5,559 bases of DNA, taken from contig JAERRP010000285.1 of the NCBI GenBank assembly GCA_016735415.1, positions 1-5,559 on the forward strand. The letters run 5' to 3'. The notes beneath the pieces are model-generated. The model made no database searches. It saw only the letters and a program-made list of their open reading frames with translations, and was not told the DNA's origin. This document shows, one piece after another, positions 1-5,549 of the stretch. The DNA comes from Desulfobacterales bacterium (GTDB taxonomy: Bacteria; Desulfobacterota; Desulfobacteria; Desulfobacterales; UBA5852). The translations under genes and the position numbers were made by a program. Within the stretch, counting starts at the first letter, position 1; each line of letters starts with the position of its first letter.

Positions 1-580
1 CATGCGGCTCTTGACGACGCGCACAGAGCTGCTGATCAGAATGAAAGAGCCCCGCGAGGTTTCCAAAACCGAACGCATTCTCTTTCCCATCATAGGGGTT
101 TTACTCTGCTGCCTGCTGGCGCCGACGGCCCTGCCCCTTCTGGGCATGTTGTTCCTGGGGAACCTTCTCAAAGAAAGCGGTGTCGTCGATCGACTGGCCC
201 AGACGGCTCAAAGTGCCATTATTGATACGGCCACCATCTTTCTCGGGTTTTGCGTCGGATTGAGCACCCAGGCCGATGTTTTTCTGACCGAAAAATCCAT
301 TATGATCTTCTGTCTGGGTGCCGTGGCGTTCAGCCTGGCGACCGCCTCGGGCATAATATTTGCCAAAATTATGAACCTGTTCATTCGGAAAAAAATAAAT
401 CCGCTTCTGGGAGCGGCCGGTGTTTCGGCCGTACCCGGTTCCGCACGCGAAGTGCACCTGATGGGCCAGCACGAAGACCCATCCAACTACCTGCTGATGC
501 ATGCCATGGCCTGCAACTCATCCGGTGTCATCGGCTCGGCCATCGCCGCCGGTGTGCTGTGGTCTTTCAATATGATGTAA
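1..580 (+). CDS. Na+-translocating decarboxylase beta subunit (OadB/MmdB/GcdB family), 3' part only
   Basis: This is the C-terminal 192 residues of the membrane subunit of a biotin-dependent sodium-pump decarboxylase. In this family the subunit decarboxylates carboxybiotin and couples this to Na+ export across the cytoplasmic membrane. The gene enters from the left edge; the Met at base 2 is internal, since the MRLLTT...RMKEPREVSKTE stretch is a conserved mid-protein loop. Hydrophobic segments lie near residues 25-55, 74-90, 100-128 and 172-190. The conserved loop NPLLGAAGVSAVPGSAR (residues 133-149) has Asn, Gly, Ser and Arg at relative positions 0, +4, +9 and +16. That is the spacing of the functionally important N373, G377, S382 and R389 of Klebsiella OadB, so the pump looks active. 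It ends in the typical MHAMACNSSGVIGSAIAAG segment. Substrate specificity (oxaloacetate, methylmalonyl-CoA or glutaconyl-CoA) cannot be read from this subunit; the alpha and biotin subunits should lie outside the window. Confidence 0.93.
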   Translation, partial: MRLLTTRTELLIRMKEPREVSKTERILFPIIGVLLCCLLAPTALPLLGMLFLGNLLKESGVVDRLAQTAQSAIIDTATIFLGFCVGLSTQADVFLTEKSIMIFCLGAVAFSLATASGIIFAKIMNLFIRKKINPLLGAAGVSAVPGSAREVHLMGQHEDPSNYLLMHAMACNSSGVIGSAIAAGVLWSFNMM

Positions 581-610
581 GACGATTGAATTGTGGAAAG
601 AGAAACGCAG

Positions 611-1576
611 ATGAAACCATGGCGCTGCACCGTATGCGAGCACATCGAGAAGGCGGCATCGCCCCCCGCGAAGTGTCCTGTGTGTGGTTCCGAGAGCAAC
701 CTGTTTGTGCCGGCCGGCGGGGAAAGCGAGCCTTCACCCGTGATGGCGGAGACCCATCCGGCGCTGCGCTGGCAATGCCTGGTCTGCGGATACATTCATA
801 CCGGTCCCGAACCACCGGACAAATGCCCCGTATGCGGCGCCGACCGCTCGCAATTCATCTGCCTTGATCGGGAAGCCGAAGATGTGACACCGCCGGCAAG
901 CGCGGACGAGGCCAAACCGGAGCGCCAATGGCGCTGCACGGTCTGCGGCTACATCCATACGGGACCTGAACCGCCGCTTAAATGCCCTGTGTGCGGTGCC
1001 GATCAAACCATGTTCGAAGCGGTTGTGGATGAAGCTGAACCGGCAACCCCACCGACGTCTGCGGAACCGGAAGGCGACGCGCCGCCAACGGGAAAAAAGA
1101 CCGCCCTGGGCATCACCACCAGGATCAACCAAAGGCTTGATCGCTATCGGAACCTGATCGCTCTGGCGATCGAGAACCATGCCCACCCTATTTCCGTCCA
1201 TATCCCCAACGGGGTTTTACCCATCGCCGTGGTCATGGTGCTGCTGGCGGCCATGTTCGATATGCCGGCCCTGGGCCTGGCCGGGTTTTACAACATGATC
1301 TTCATTCTGCTCGCCATGCCCGTGGTGCTGTTCACCGGCTATCTGCACTGGCAATATAAATTTGGCGGACACATGACCCCGCTTTTCAAAGGCAAGATAA
1401 TCTGCGGCAGTGTGGTCAGTGTGATTGCTTTGATTCTGGTCATCTGGGCCATGGTCGACCGCCGCATCACGGCCGAACCGTCCCTTCTTTACATCGGCCT
1501 GCATCTGGTAATGTTGGCCGTCGCGGCCTATGCCGGGTACCTGGGCGGACGTCTGGTCTTCCACCGCAATTCATAG
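611..1576 (+). CDS. Triple rubredoxin-like domain protein fused to a four-helix membrane domain
   Basis: Predicted inner-membrane redox protein of 321 residues. Three short rubredoxin-like modules follow one another: C6/C9/C22/C25, C56/C59/C72/C75 and C109/C112/C125/C128. Each is CxxC-x12-CPVCG, the compact type seen at the C-terminus of rubrerythrins, and each should bind one Fe (or Zn). Modules 2 and 3 share CGYIHTGPEPP; module 1 is degenerate (CEHIEKAASPP). Pro/Glu/Ala-rich linkers separate them. Residues about 190-318 form four likely transmembrane helices (198-216, 226-246, 262-282, 292-313) that resemble DUF2231-type membrane proteins. His residues near helix ends (H190, H192, H197, H246, H298) could bind heme b, but this is inference. 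There is no signal peptide, so the modules are probably cytoplasmic. I chose ATG at 611, preceded by a weak GGAAAGAG at 595-602; an in-frame GTG at 593 adds six residues and lacks a ribosome site. It starts 30 nt after the decarboxylase subunit, so co-transcription is likely. Electron partner unknown. Confidence 0.88.
   Translation: MKPWRCTVCEHIEKAASPPAKCPVCGSESNLFVPAGGESEPSPVMAETHPALRWQCLVCGYIHTGPEPPDKCPVCGADRSQFICLDREAEDVTPPASADEAKPERQWRCTVCGYIHTGPEPPLKCPVCGADQTMFEAVVDEAEPATPPTSAEPEGDAPPTGKKTALGITTRINQRLDRYRNLIALAIENHAHPISVHIPNGVLPIAVVMVLLAAMFDMPALGLAGFYNMIFILLAMPVVLFTGYLHWQYKFGGHMTPLFKGKIICGSVVSVIALILVIWAMVDRRITAEPSLLYIGLHLVMLAVAAYAGYLGGRLVFHRNS
620..1015 (+). repeat. Three tandem rubredoxin-like coding modules
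   Basis: Modules span about 620-706, 770-856 and 929-1015. At protein level the second and third are nearly the same from the Trp before the first Cys to the Phe after the last. Their DNA differs at many third codon positions (for example ggatacattcatacc versus ggctacatccatacg). This indicates an old internal duplication kept by selection rather than a recent one. The first module keeps the cysteines and CPVCG but has lost the GYIHTG loop. Confidence 0.85.
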
Positions 1577-1584
1577 TGGGTGTC

Positions 1585-1712
1585 CATCCATAAATAGTCG
1601 ATTTAGGTTCAGGCCCAGGCCGCAGCTTTTTTTAACCGGAGTCATAGTCGGCCTGCGTCGAGGATTGTAAAAAAGATGAGAACGCCGGGCCGCGAGATGC
1701 TATTTTTGGATG
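1585..1712. other. Nested inverted repeats: candidate structured RNA or small repeat element
   Basis: An outer pair, CATCCATAAATAG (1585-1597) and CTATTTTTGGATG (1700-1712), matches as inverted copies at 12 of 13 positions. Inside it GGCCC (1612-1616) can pair with GGGCC (1687-1691), and CAGGCCG (1616-1622) with CGGCCTG (1649-1655), the two sharing only base 1616. The pairs nest correctly, so a transcript could fold into one branched rod followed by the terminator at 1731-1771. It could be a structured 3' UTR, a processed small RNA, or a MITE/REP-like element with terminal inverted repeats. I match it to no known RNA family and see no clear target-site duplication. Confidence 0.35.
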
Positions 1713-1730
1713 TCTAGCGGGGATGCTTCC

Positions 1731-1771
1731 AAGGGAGAGAGCCCTGAATACCGGGCCGGTCTCCCTTTTTT
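1731..1771 (+). terminator. Rho-independent terminator of the decarboxylase-rubredoxin block
   Basis: AAGGGAGA (1731-1738) pairs perfectly with TCTCCCTT (1760-1767). Within it GCCC (1741-1744) pairs with GGGC (1753-1756) around an 8-nt loop. The T-run extends to 1771. On the opposite strand no T-run follows the hairpin, so it acts for + strand transcripts. It lies 155 nt after the rubredoxin gene stop, which leaves an unusually long 3' untranslated stretch. Confidence 0.85.
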
Positions 1772-1929
1772 CGTGGGGCCGCTTCCGTTGGTATCGCTGT
1801 AAACCCTTGCCTGTCAAGTGCCTACGGGCCGACCGCCTGATTTACCACATATTCAACAATCGTGCCCTGTCGAATACCATATATAGTGTCTTATCCCTCA
1901 ACCCCATAACGCCCCGCTAAAGCACCCCT

Positions 1930-1967
1930 GGGCGCTGTCGGCGGTTTTGCTTATCGCCGCACCGCCC
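1930..1967 (-). terminator. GC-rich hairpin over the methyltransferase stop codon, possible weak terminator
   Basis: Read on the - strand, GGGCG (1967-1963) and CGGCG (1959-1955) pair with CGCCG (1943-1939) and CGCCC (1934-1930). The loop contains the TAA stop codon (1953-1951) of the PrmA-like gene. Only a short TTTA follows further downstream, after a second small hairpin (GCGCC/GGTGC). It may slow or end transcription of the - strand operon, but it lacks the T-run of a standard intrinsic terminator. Confidence 0.35.
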
Positions 1968-2832
1968 GGGAAGCACCCACAGCCCTGTTGTTCTGAAAAA
2001 CGGCCCCGCACCATCCGGCCTGGACCGCCGACCATCGCAGGCTGTAAGTGGGTTCGGGAAAAACGCCTTGTAATGCCGCCAGCTCGGGTTCGCGAAACCC
2101 GCTGACCACGAGACGGCTGTCAGGGTTGGCATGATGATCCACCCAGGCCGCGATCGAACACAAGGTCGGCAGACGAAGGTTGGCTATAATCAGGTCATAC
2201 ATCGCCTCAAGCGCTTCCAGCGGTTGCCGTTGCAGACTAATCCGATGGCCCAGACGGTTGTGATCGATGTTCAGACGCGCTTCGCTGAGGGCACAGGGGT
2301 CGATATCCAGAGCATCCACCCGAGCAACCCCAAAGCGGGCCGCCGCAATGGCCAGAATACCGGAACCGGTGCCGATATCGATGCCACGGCTGAAAGCGGG
2401 TTGCGGAGGGCCATCAGACGAATGCCAGATCGACGCCAAACCTTCCACCGCCAGACGCGTGGTTGGGTGGCGGCCGTCACCAAAAGCGGCACCGGGCGCT
2501 ATAATGATGGCATGTTGACCTGCCGCGGGAACTTCGGCGCACTCCGGCGGATACAATACCACCTGGCGGCTAATGGGTGTCGGACGTCGGAAGGAAAGAT
2601 CGATATAGGATTGACCGTAAAGGTAGACATAACCGAGCCGCCCCTGGGCAACCAGGCTGCGAATCATCCGGCCGGCCTCGTGGCGCGAGCAGGCAAAATG
2701 CCTGGAGATCCGGGTTCCCAGATCGGCCGCCGTTAATTTGCGCGGGGATTCCGCTACCCATCGATAAACGCTTTGTTCCGTTGATTCCCGCGTGGCGTCT
2801 TTCGGGGTGTCCTCCGCCCGACCGACCCCCAT
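1951..2832 (-). CDS. PrmA-like SAM-dependent methyltransferase with a divergent N-terminal domain
   Basis: A class I S-adenosylmethionine methyltransferase of 293 residues, closest in motifs to ribosomal protein L11 methyltransferase (PrmA). The PrmA signature GAAFGDGRHPTT lies at residues 114-125. SAM motif I is GIDIGTGSGILA (150-161), the acidic loop is DALDIDP (173-179), the motif IV region is DLIIANLRLP (213-222), and a C-terminal GWCGAVFQ strand is present. PrmA normally starts with a small L11-binding domain. Here residues about 18-80 instead look like a winged helix (ADLGTRISRHFACSRHEAG, then LVAQGRLGYVYLYG), so the methylated substrate may not be L11. I prefer ATG at 2832: it lies 10 nt after the upstream stop and is preceded by AGGGTGG (2841-2835). 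A TTG at 2865 would overlap the upstream gene and has no ribosome site. It is the last gene of the - strand operon. Confidence 0.82.
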   Translation of the reverse strand: MGVGRAEDTPKDATRESTEQSVYRWVAESPRKLTAADLGTRISRHFACSRHEAGRMIRSLVAQGRLGYVYLYGQSYIDLSFRRPTPISRQVVLYPPECAEVPAAGQHAIIIAPGAAFGDGRHPTTRLAVEGLASIWHSSDGPPQPAFSRGIDIGTGSGILAIAAARFGVARVDALDIDPCALSEARLNIDHNRLGHRISLQRQPLEALEAMYDLIIANLRLPTLCSIAAWVDHHANPDSRLVVSGFREPELAALQGVFPEPTYSLRWSAVQAGWCGAVFQNNRAVGASRAVRR

Positions 2833-2842
2833 ATCCACCCTG

Positions 2843-3199
2843 TCAGGACGGATCACGCTTGCCAAGTTTCAGCTGCTCATTATACCAATTGGCGAAGTCC
2901 AGCATGGCCTGATAACGTTCGTCATTGTTGACAATCCCGATACACATTTCCATGACGGCCTGACCATAGGCGTTACTATAAGATGCCTCCGGCGGTCGCG
3001 CTTGGAGAAAGGCCCGCACGAGTTGTTGCGTAGTCCGTTTCGTGACGTCGCGGCGAATATCGATGGGGTCCTTGGGTTCTTCAAAAGGATCCCAGTTATC
3101 GTAACCGATTCTGTCAATGTACTTGCGGCCTCGCGACGAAAGGCTTGTGAAGATGGCCTTTTTGCGACTTTCCGCTTCCTCCCGCGAAATTTTCGACAT
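2843..3199 (-). CDS. Hypothetical protein, 118 residues
   Basis: I do not recognise this protein. It is small, charged, probably cytoplasmic and mostly helical, with no signal peptide, membrane segment or metal motif (one Cys only). The N-terminus is Lys/Arg/Glu-rich. The middle holds an aromatic and acidic stretch, YIDRIGYDNWDPFEEPKDP (residues 27-45), that looks like a conserved patch. The C-terminus, including NDERYQAMLDFANWYNEQL, is probably helical. It is supported as a gene by its ATG with a strong GGGGGG ribosome site and by its packing: 11 nt after the cysteine-cluster gene and 10 nt before the methyltransferase gene. Its position suggests a role with one of these neighbours, but no function can be assigned. 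Confidence 0.85.
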   Translation of the reverse strand: MSKISREEAESRKKAIFTSLSSRGRKYIDRIGYDNWDPFEEPKDPIDIRRDVTKRTTQQLVRAFLQARPPEASYSNAYGQAVMEMCIGIVNNDERYQAMLDFANWYNEQLKLGKRDPS

Positions 3200-3205
3200 T
3201 GATAA

Positions 3206-3211
3206 CCCCCC
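3206..3211 (-). promoter_or_regulatory. Ribosome binding site overlapping the upstream stop codon
   Basis: Six G residues, preceded by TA, sit 6 nt before the ATG of the 118-residue protein. The first G is also the last base of the TAG stop (3213-3211) of the cysteine-cluster gene. This favours translational coupling of the two genes. Confidence 0.7.
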
Positions 3212-3876
3212 TATTGATCATCCTCGGCCGGCTCGATTCCCAGAAAGCCTTCATCAAAATCCGTTATCAGGGCCATGGATAGCGGCATCAACAGATCCAC
3301 CAGTTTAATGTTCTTTGATTTGAGATCCCTTAGAAGTTCGCCCGAAATTTCCTGAAGGCGGGCGTGGATTTTATCGATATTCACCGTCGGGTATGACTTC
3401 CCGCCCTCAAAACCCGAAAGCGCACAGGTCCGGCCCAGCCCGCCGATGGACGTCGGAATTCCGTATAGCCGGCAGGTAATGGGACGATGATCGTACAGAT
3501 CGCAGAGATCCTTGTCGTTCAACAAGGGGCAGCGGACTTTTTGGGTGGCCAAATCCGCTAGAATGTCATCCTCGCTCTTGCCGGCCTTCAAATCCCGGTA
3601 GGCCTCACGTTTCAGTTTATGTATCGTCCGGTCCGCCCGATTGGCCTTGGCGAGCACGGCTTCGCGCGCATCATCCCGGAACCGCGCTTTGAACCTGGCG
3701 TTGAGATAGATGGCCTCAATCAGCGTCAGGTCAAACAAAGCATAACAGCAATCTGCGCACTCACGGTCACACTTGACACAATCGGGATATTCGGATTTTA
3801 CTTTTTCAAAAACCTGATCAGCGGCTTGTGAAAGGGCTTCATATAACCTGAAATACGGCATCAGATCAAACGCCAT
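3211..3876 (-). CDS. YkgJ-family cysteine-cluster protein (putative Zn/Fe-chelating)
   Basis: A 221-residue cytoplasmic protein with the YkgJ/FliB-like cysteine cluster, a family thought to bind zinc or an iron-sulfur cluster and mostly of unknown function. The first part is C33, C36, C40, C43, C44 in CVKCDRECADCC. The second is C116 in CPLLNDKDLC, C125, and C135 in YDHRPITCRLYGIPTS, with C151 shortly after. The CPLL...C-x-LY-x-x-RP-x-x-CR pattern is diagnostic. About 70 mostly charged, helical residues separate the two halves, longer than in minimal members, and about 70 residues follow. The start at 3876 is well supported by AAGGAG (3889-3884) with a 7-nt spacer. It lies 69 nt downstream of mnmE, with the parS palindrome in between, and is tightly followed by the 118-residue gene. 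The protein may be a metal-dependent maturation or modification factor, but that is inference. Confidence 0.9.
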   Translation of the reverse strand: MAFDLMPYFRLYEALSQAADQVFEKVKSEYPDCVKCDRECADCCYALFDLTLIEAIYLNARFKARFRDDAREAVLAKANRADRTIHKLKREAYRDLKAGKSEDDILADLATQKVRCPLLNDKDLCDLYDHRPITCRLYGIPTSIGGLGRTCALSGFEGGKSYPTVNIDKIHARLQEISGELLRDLKSKNIKLVDLLMPLSMALITDFDEGFLGIEPAEDDQ

Positions 3877-3928
3877 GGACCGTCTCCTTATTGCTGCCTT
3901 GTTTTATTTCGTTTTAGCCTGTTTCCGA

Positions 3929-3944
3929 TGTTTCACGTGAAACA
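3929..3944. promoter_or_regulatory. parS: parS, centromere-like ParB/Spo0J binding site
   Basis: TGTTTCACGTGAAACA is a perfect 16-bp palindrome and matches the chromosomal parS sequence conserved across bacteria exactly. ParB dimers load here as CTP-dependent clamps and recruit SMC for origin segregation; sites usually cluster near oriC. It lies one base beyond the mnmE stop codon, in the 69-nt gap before the cysteine-cluster gene, so it is probably inside a transcribed unit. No parA or parB gene is in the window. Confidence 0.92.
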
Positions 3945-3945
3945 A

Positions 3946-5343
3946 TTATTTCCCGATGCAAAAACGTTTAAATATGTGGTCGAGTACATCCTGGGTTGCG
4001 CCTTGCCCAAGAATTTCCTGGAGGTTTCGAAGCGCATCGTTGATCTCAATCGCAATGAGTTCTGTATATTCTGTCGGGCCCAGCAAATGTAACGTTTTTT
4101 CAAGGTGCTGCCGAACGGATTCCAGCAAGGCCCGCTGTCGCAGATTTACCACGATGTGGCTGCTTTCAGGGCCACTATCGAGCCCGACATGTGACAAGAT
4201 CTTGTTTTTCAGCGCGTCCAGGCCCTCTCCGGTTAAAGCCGACAGATGGACATAATCATCTTCTTTCTTGTTTTTAAAAGAAGGAAGATGAGCCCGGTCT
4301 TCGCGAAGGTCGATTTTATTTTGAATAAGCAAATGATTCTTGTCCTTAATCCGATCGTAGAGCCGTTTGTCTTCCGATTGGATTTCTGCGGTACAATCCA
4401 TCATGAAAAGCACAAGATCGGCACAATCGATGGCTTGCTCCGACTTTTCAATGCCGATGGATTCGATCGGATCACGGCTTTCATGAATCCCGGCCGTATC
4501 GGTGATTACAACAGGTATCCCCCCCACATCAATGCTTTCCTCGATAATATCCCTCGTTGTGCCGGGTATGGCCGTAACAATCACCCGCTCCTGATTTAGG
4601 AGCCGGTTTACCAGACTGGACTTGCCGACGTTGGGCCGACCGGCGATAACGATGCGGAGCCCGTCCCTTAGAATCCGTCCTTCGCGGTAGCTGCTAATAA
4701 GGTTTAGAACCGCCGGCAGAATGTCATTGACGAGCGCCGACTTCAGCGCCGAAATGGATAGAGGTTCCTCCAGTTCATCATCAAAATCAATATAAACTTC
4801 AATCTCCGCCAAAATCTCCAGCAATTGAGCCTGAAGGTTTTTAACCTTCTGATCGATACCCCCGCTCAATTGATGCAGGCCCGCCTGAGCGGCTTTCCGG
4901 GTTTTGGCATTGATGAGATCGATAACGGCTTCGGCCTGGGCCAAATTAATTCGCCCCCCCAGAAAGGCTCGCCGGGTAAATTCTCCAGGATCCGCCACCC
5001 GCGCGCCTTGGGCCAGCACTAAATCCAACACGTCCTGGGTAACAACCGCACCCCCATGACAATTGATTTCAACAACATCTTCGGTGGTGTAAGTCCGAGG
5101 GCCATACATGACAGCAATCAAGACCTCATCGAGGACGGCACCGTGCTCGGGATGAACCACATAACCATAAACCATCTGCTGATGCCCACTGGATTGTTCC
5201 CACGGGTCGGTTCGATGCTTCGGTTGGAAAATACGCCTCGTTATCGCCAGGGCTTCGGGCCCGGAAATCTTGATTATGGCAATACCGCCGGCTCCCCGAG
5301 GCGTGGCGATGGCGGCTATGGTGTCTGTAAAATGGGATTTCAT
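3946..5343 (-). CDS. mnmE: tRNA uridine-5-carboxymethylaminomethyl(34) modification GTPase MnmE
   Basis: MnmE (TrmE) works with MnmG to put carboxymethylaminomethyl or aminomethyl groups on wobble U34 of certain tRNAs, using a folate one-carbon unit. It is a K+-stimulated GTPase that dimerises through its N-terminal domain. All expected parts are present in 465 residues (about 454 in E. coli). The N-terminal folate-binding domain starts DTIAAIATPRGAGGIAI and includes EDVVEINCHGG and GEFTRRAFLGGRINLAQAEAV. A helical domain follows. The inserted G domain has G1 GRPNVGKS (235-242), G2 GTTRD (261-265), G3 DTAG (282-285), G4 NKID (342-345) and G5 SAL (368-370). The C-terminus is FCIGK, with catalytic Cys462. 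No key residue is missing. The ATG at 5343 is the only reasonable start (an in-frame TGA lies about 30 nt upstream), yet no Shine-Dalgarno sequence precedes it. Confidence 0.98.
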   Translation of the reverse strand: MKSHFTDTIAAIATPRGAGGIAIIKISGPEALAITRRIFQPKHRTDPWEQSSGHQQMVYGYVVHPEHGAVLDEVLIAVMYGPRTYTTEDVVEINCHGGAVVTQDVLDLVLAQGARVADPGEFTRRAFLGGRINLAQAEAVIDLINAKTRKAAQAGLHQLSGGIDQKVKNLQAQLLEILAEIEVYIDFDDELEEPLSISALKSALVNDILPAVLNLISSYREGRILRDGLRIVIAGRPNVGKSSLVNRLLNQERVIVTAIPGTTRDIIEESIDVGGIPVVITDTAGIHESRDPIESIGIEKSEQAIDCADLVLFMMDCTAEIQSEDKRLYDRIKDKNHLLIQNKIDLREDRAHLPSFKNKKEDDYVHLSALTGEGLDALKNKILSHVGLDSGPESSHIVVNLRQRALLESVRQHLEKTLHLLGPTEYTELIAIEINDALRNLQEILGQGATQDVLDHIFKRFCIGK

Positions 5344-5360
5344 GATCGAAGCAAATATAA

Positions 5361-5385
5361 GAAAGCCGCTGTAAATTCAGCGGCC
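5361..5385 (-). terminator. Terminator-like hairpin immediately upstream of mnmE
   Basis: On the - strand GCCGCTG (5384-5378) and CAGCGGC (5371-5365) form a perfect 7-bp stem with a 6-nt AATTTA loop, followed by TTTCTTATATTT. The interrupted T-run makes it a plausible intrinsic terminator for a gene further right, or an attenuator in the mnmE leader. The stem ends 21 nt before the mnmE ATG. Confidence 0.5.
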
Positions 5386-5494
5386 TGACGATAGTCCTTC
5401 TAAGACGATGCATCAAGATCCGTGTTTTTTTGTGAAACTACCACTCAACCCCAAAAAGGCCTCAAGATGTAAGACTTGGATGACTTTTCAGAAC

Positions 5495-5522
5495 AGGATA
5501 CTTACAAAATCATTAGTATCCT
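5495..5522. repeat. 8-bp perfect inverted repeat, possible operator or hairpin
   Basis: AGGATACT (5495-5502) and AGTATCCT (5515-5522) are perfect inverted copies separated by 12 AT-rich bases. The pair lies over the start point predicted for the possible mnmE promoter, where an operator or a 5'-end hairpin would be expected. Confidence 0.4.
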
Positions 5523-5549
5523 TTATAACTATCTGTAATCTTTTAACAA
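5522..5549 (-). promoter_or_regulatory. Possible sigma-70-type promoter towards mnmE
   Basis: On the - strand TTGTTA (5549-5544) and TATAAA (5527-5522) are separated by 16 bases, matching the -35 and -10 consensus at four and five of six positions. AT-rich sequence makes chance matches common. If real, the leader to the mnmE ATG would be about 170 nt and would contain the hairpin at 5361-5385. Confidence 0.3.

Larger units (their letters stand above)
1577..1950. other. Convergent intergenic region without a gene
   Basis: This gap lies between two converging gene blocks. Its left half holds nested inverted repeats (1585-1712) and a strong + strand terminator (1731-1771). Its right end holds a GC-rich hairpin at the end of the - strand operon (1930-1967). 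Open frames here (for example 1723-1920 on +) cross the terminator, lack a convincing ribosome site and resemble no protein family I know, so I do not call them genes. Between 1772 and 1929 I see no tRNA, repeat or clear promoter. Confidence 0.7.

Noticed and set aside
250..867. 205-residue + strand open frame across the decarboxylase-rubredoxin junction
   Set aside because: It overlaps two well-supported genes in another frame, and its Arg-rich sequence is typical of a shadow frame.
1577..1771. Known structured RNA (tRNA, 6S, SRP RNA or a known riboswitch)
   Set aside because: The nested pairs do not match the conserved core of any of these that I can recall, and there is no downstream + strand gene for a riboswitch to control.
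1723..1920. 65-residue + strand open frame in the intergenic gap
   Set aside because: It starts just before and reads through the strong terminator hairpin, has no convincing ribosome site and no recognisable protein character.
2131..2736. 201-residue open frame on the + strand antisense to the methyltransferase gene
   Set aside because: It lies wholly inside a gene with clear methyltransferase motifs, has low-complexity Arg/Gly-rich content and no family resemblance. It is a frame shadow of GC-rich coding DNA.
5432..5438. GTGAAAC, a parS half-site upstream of mnmE
   Set aside because: Only seven bases match; the other half is a T-run, so it is not a palindromic ParB site.
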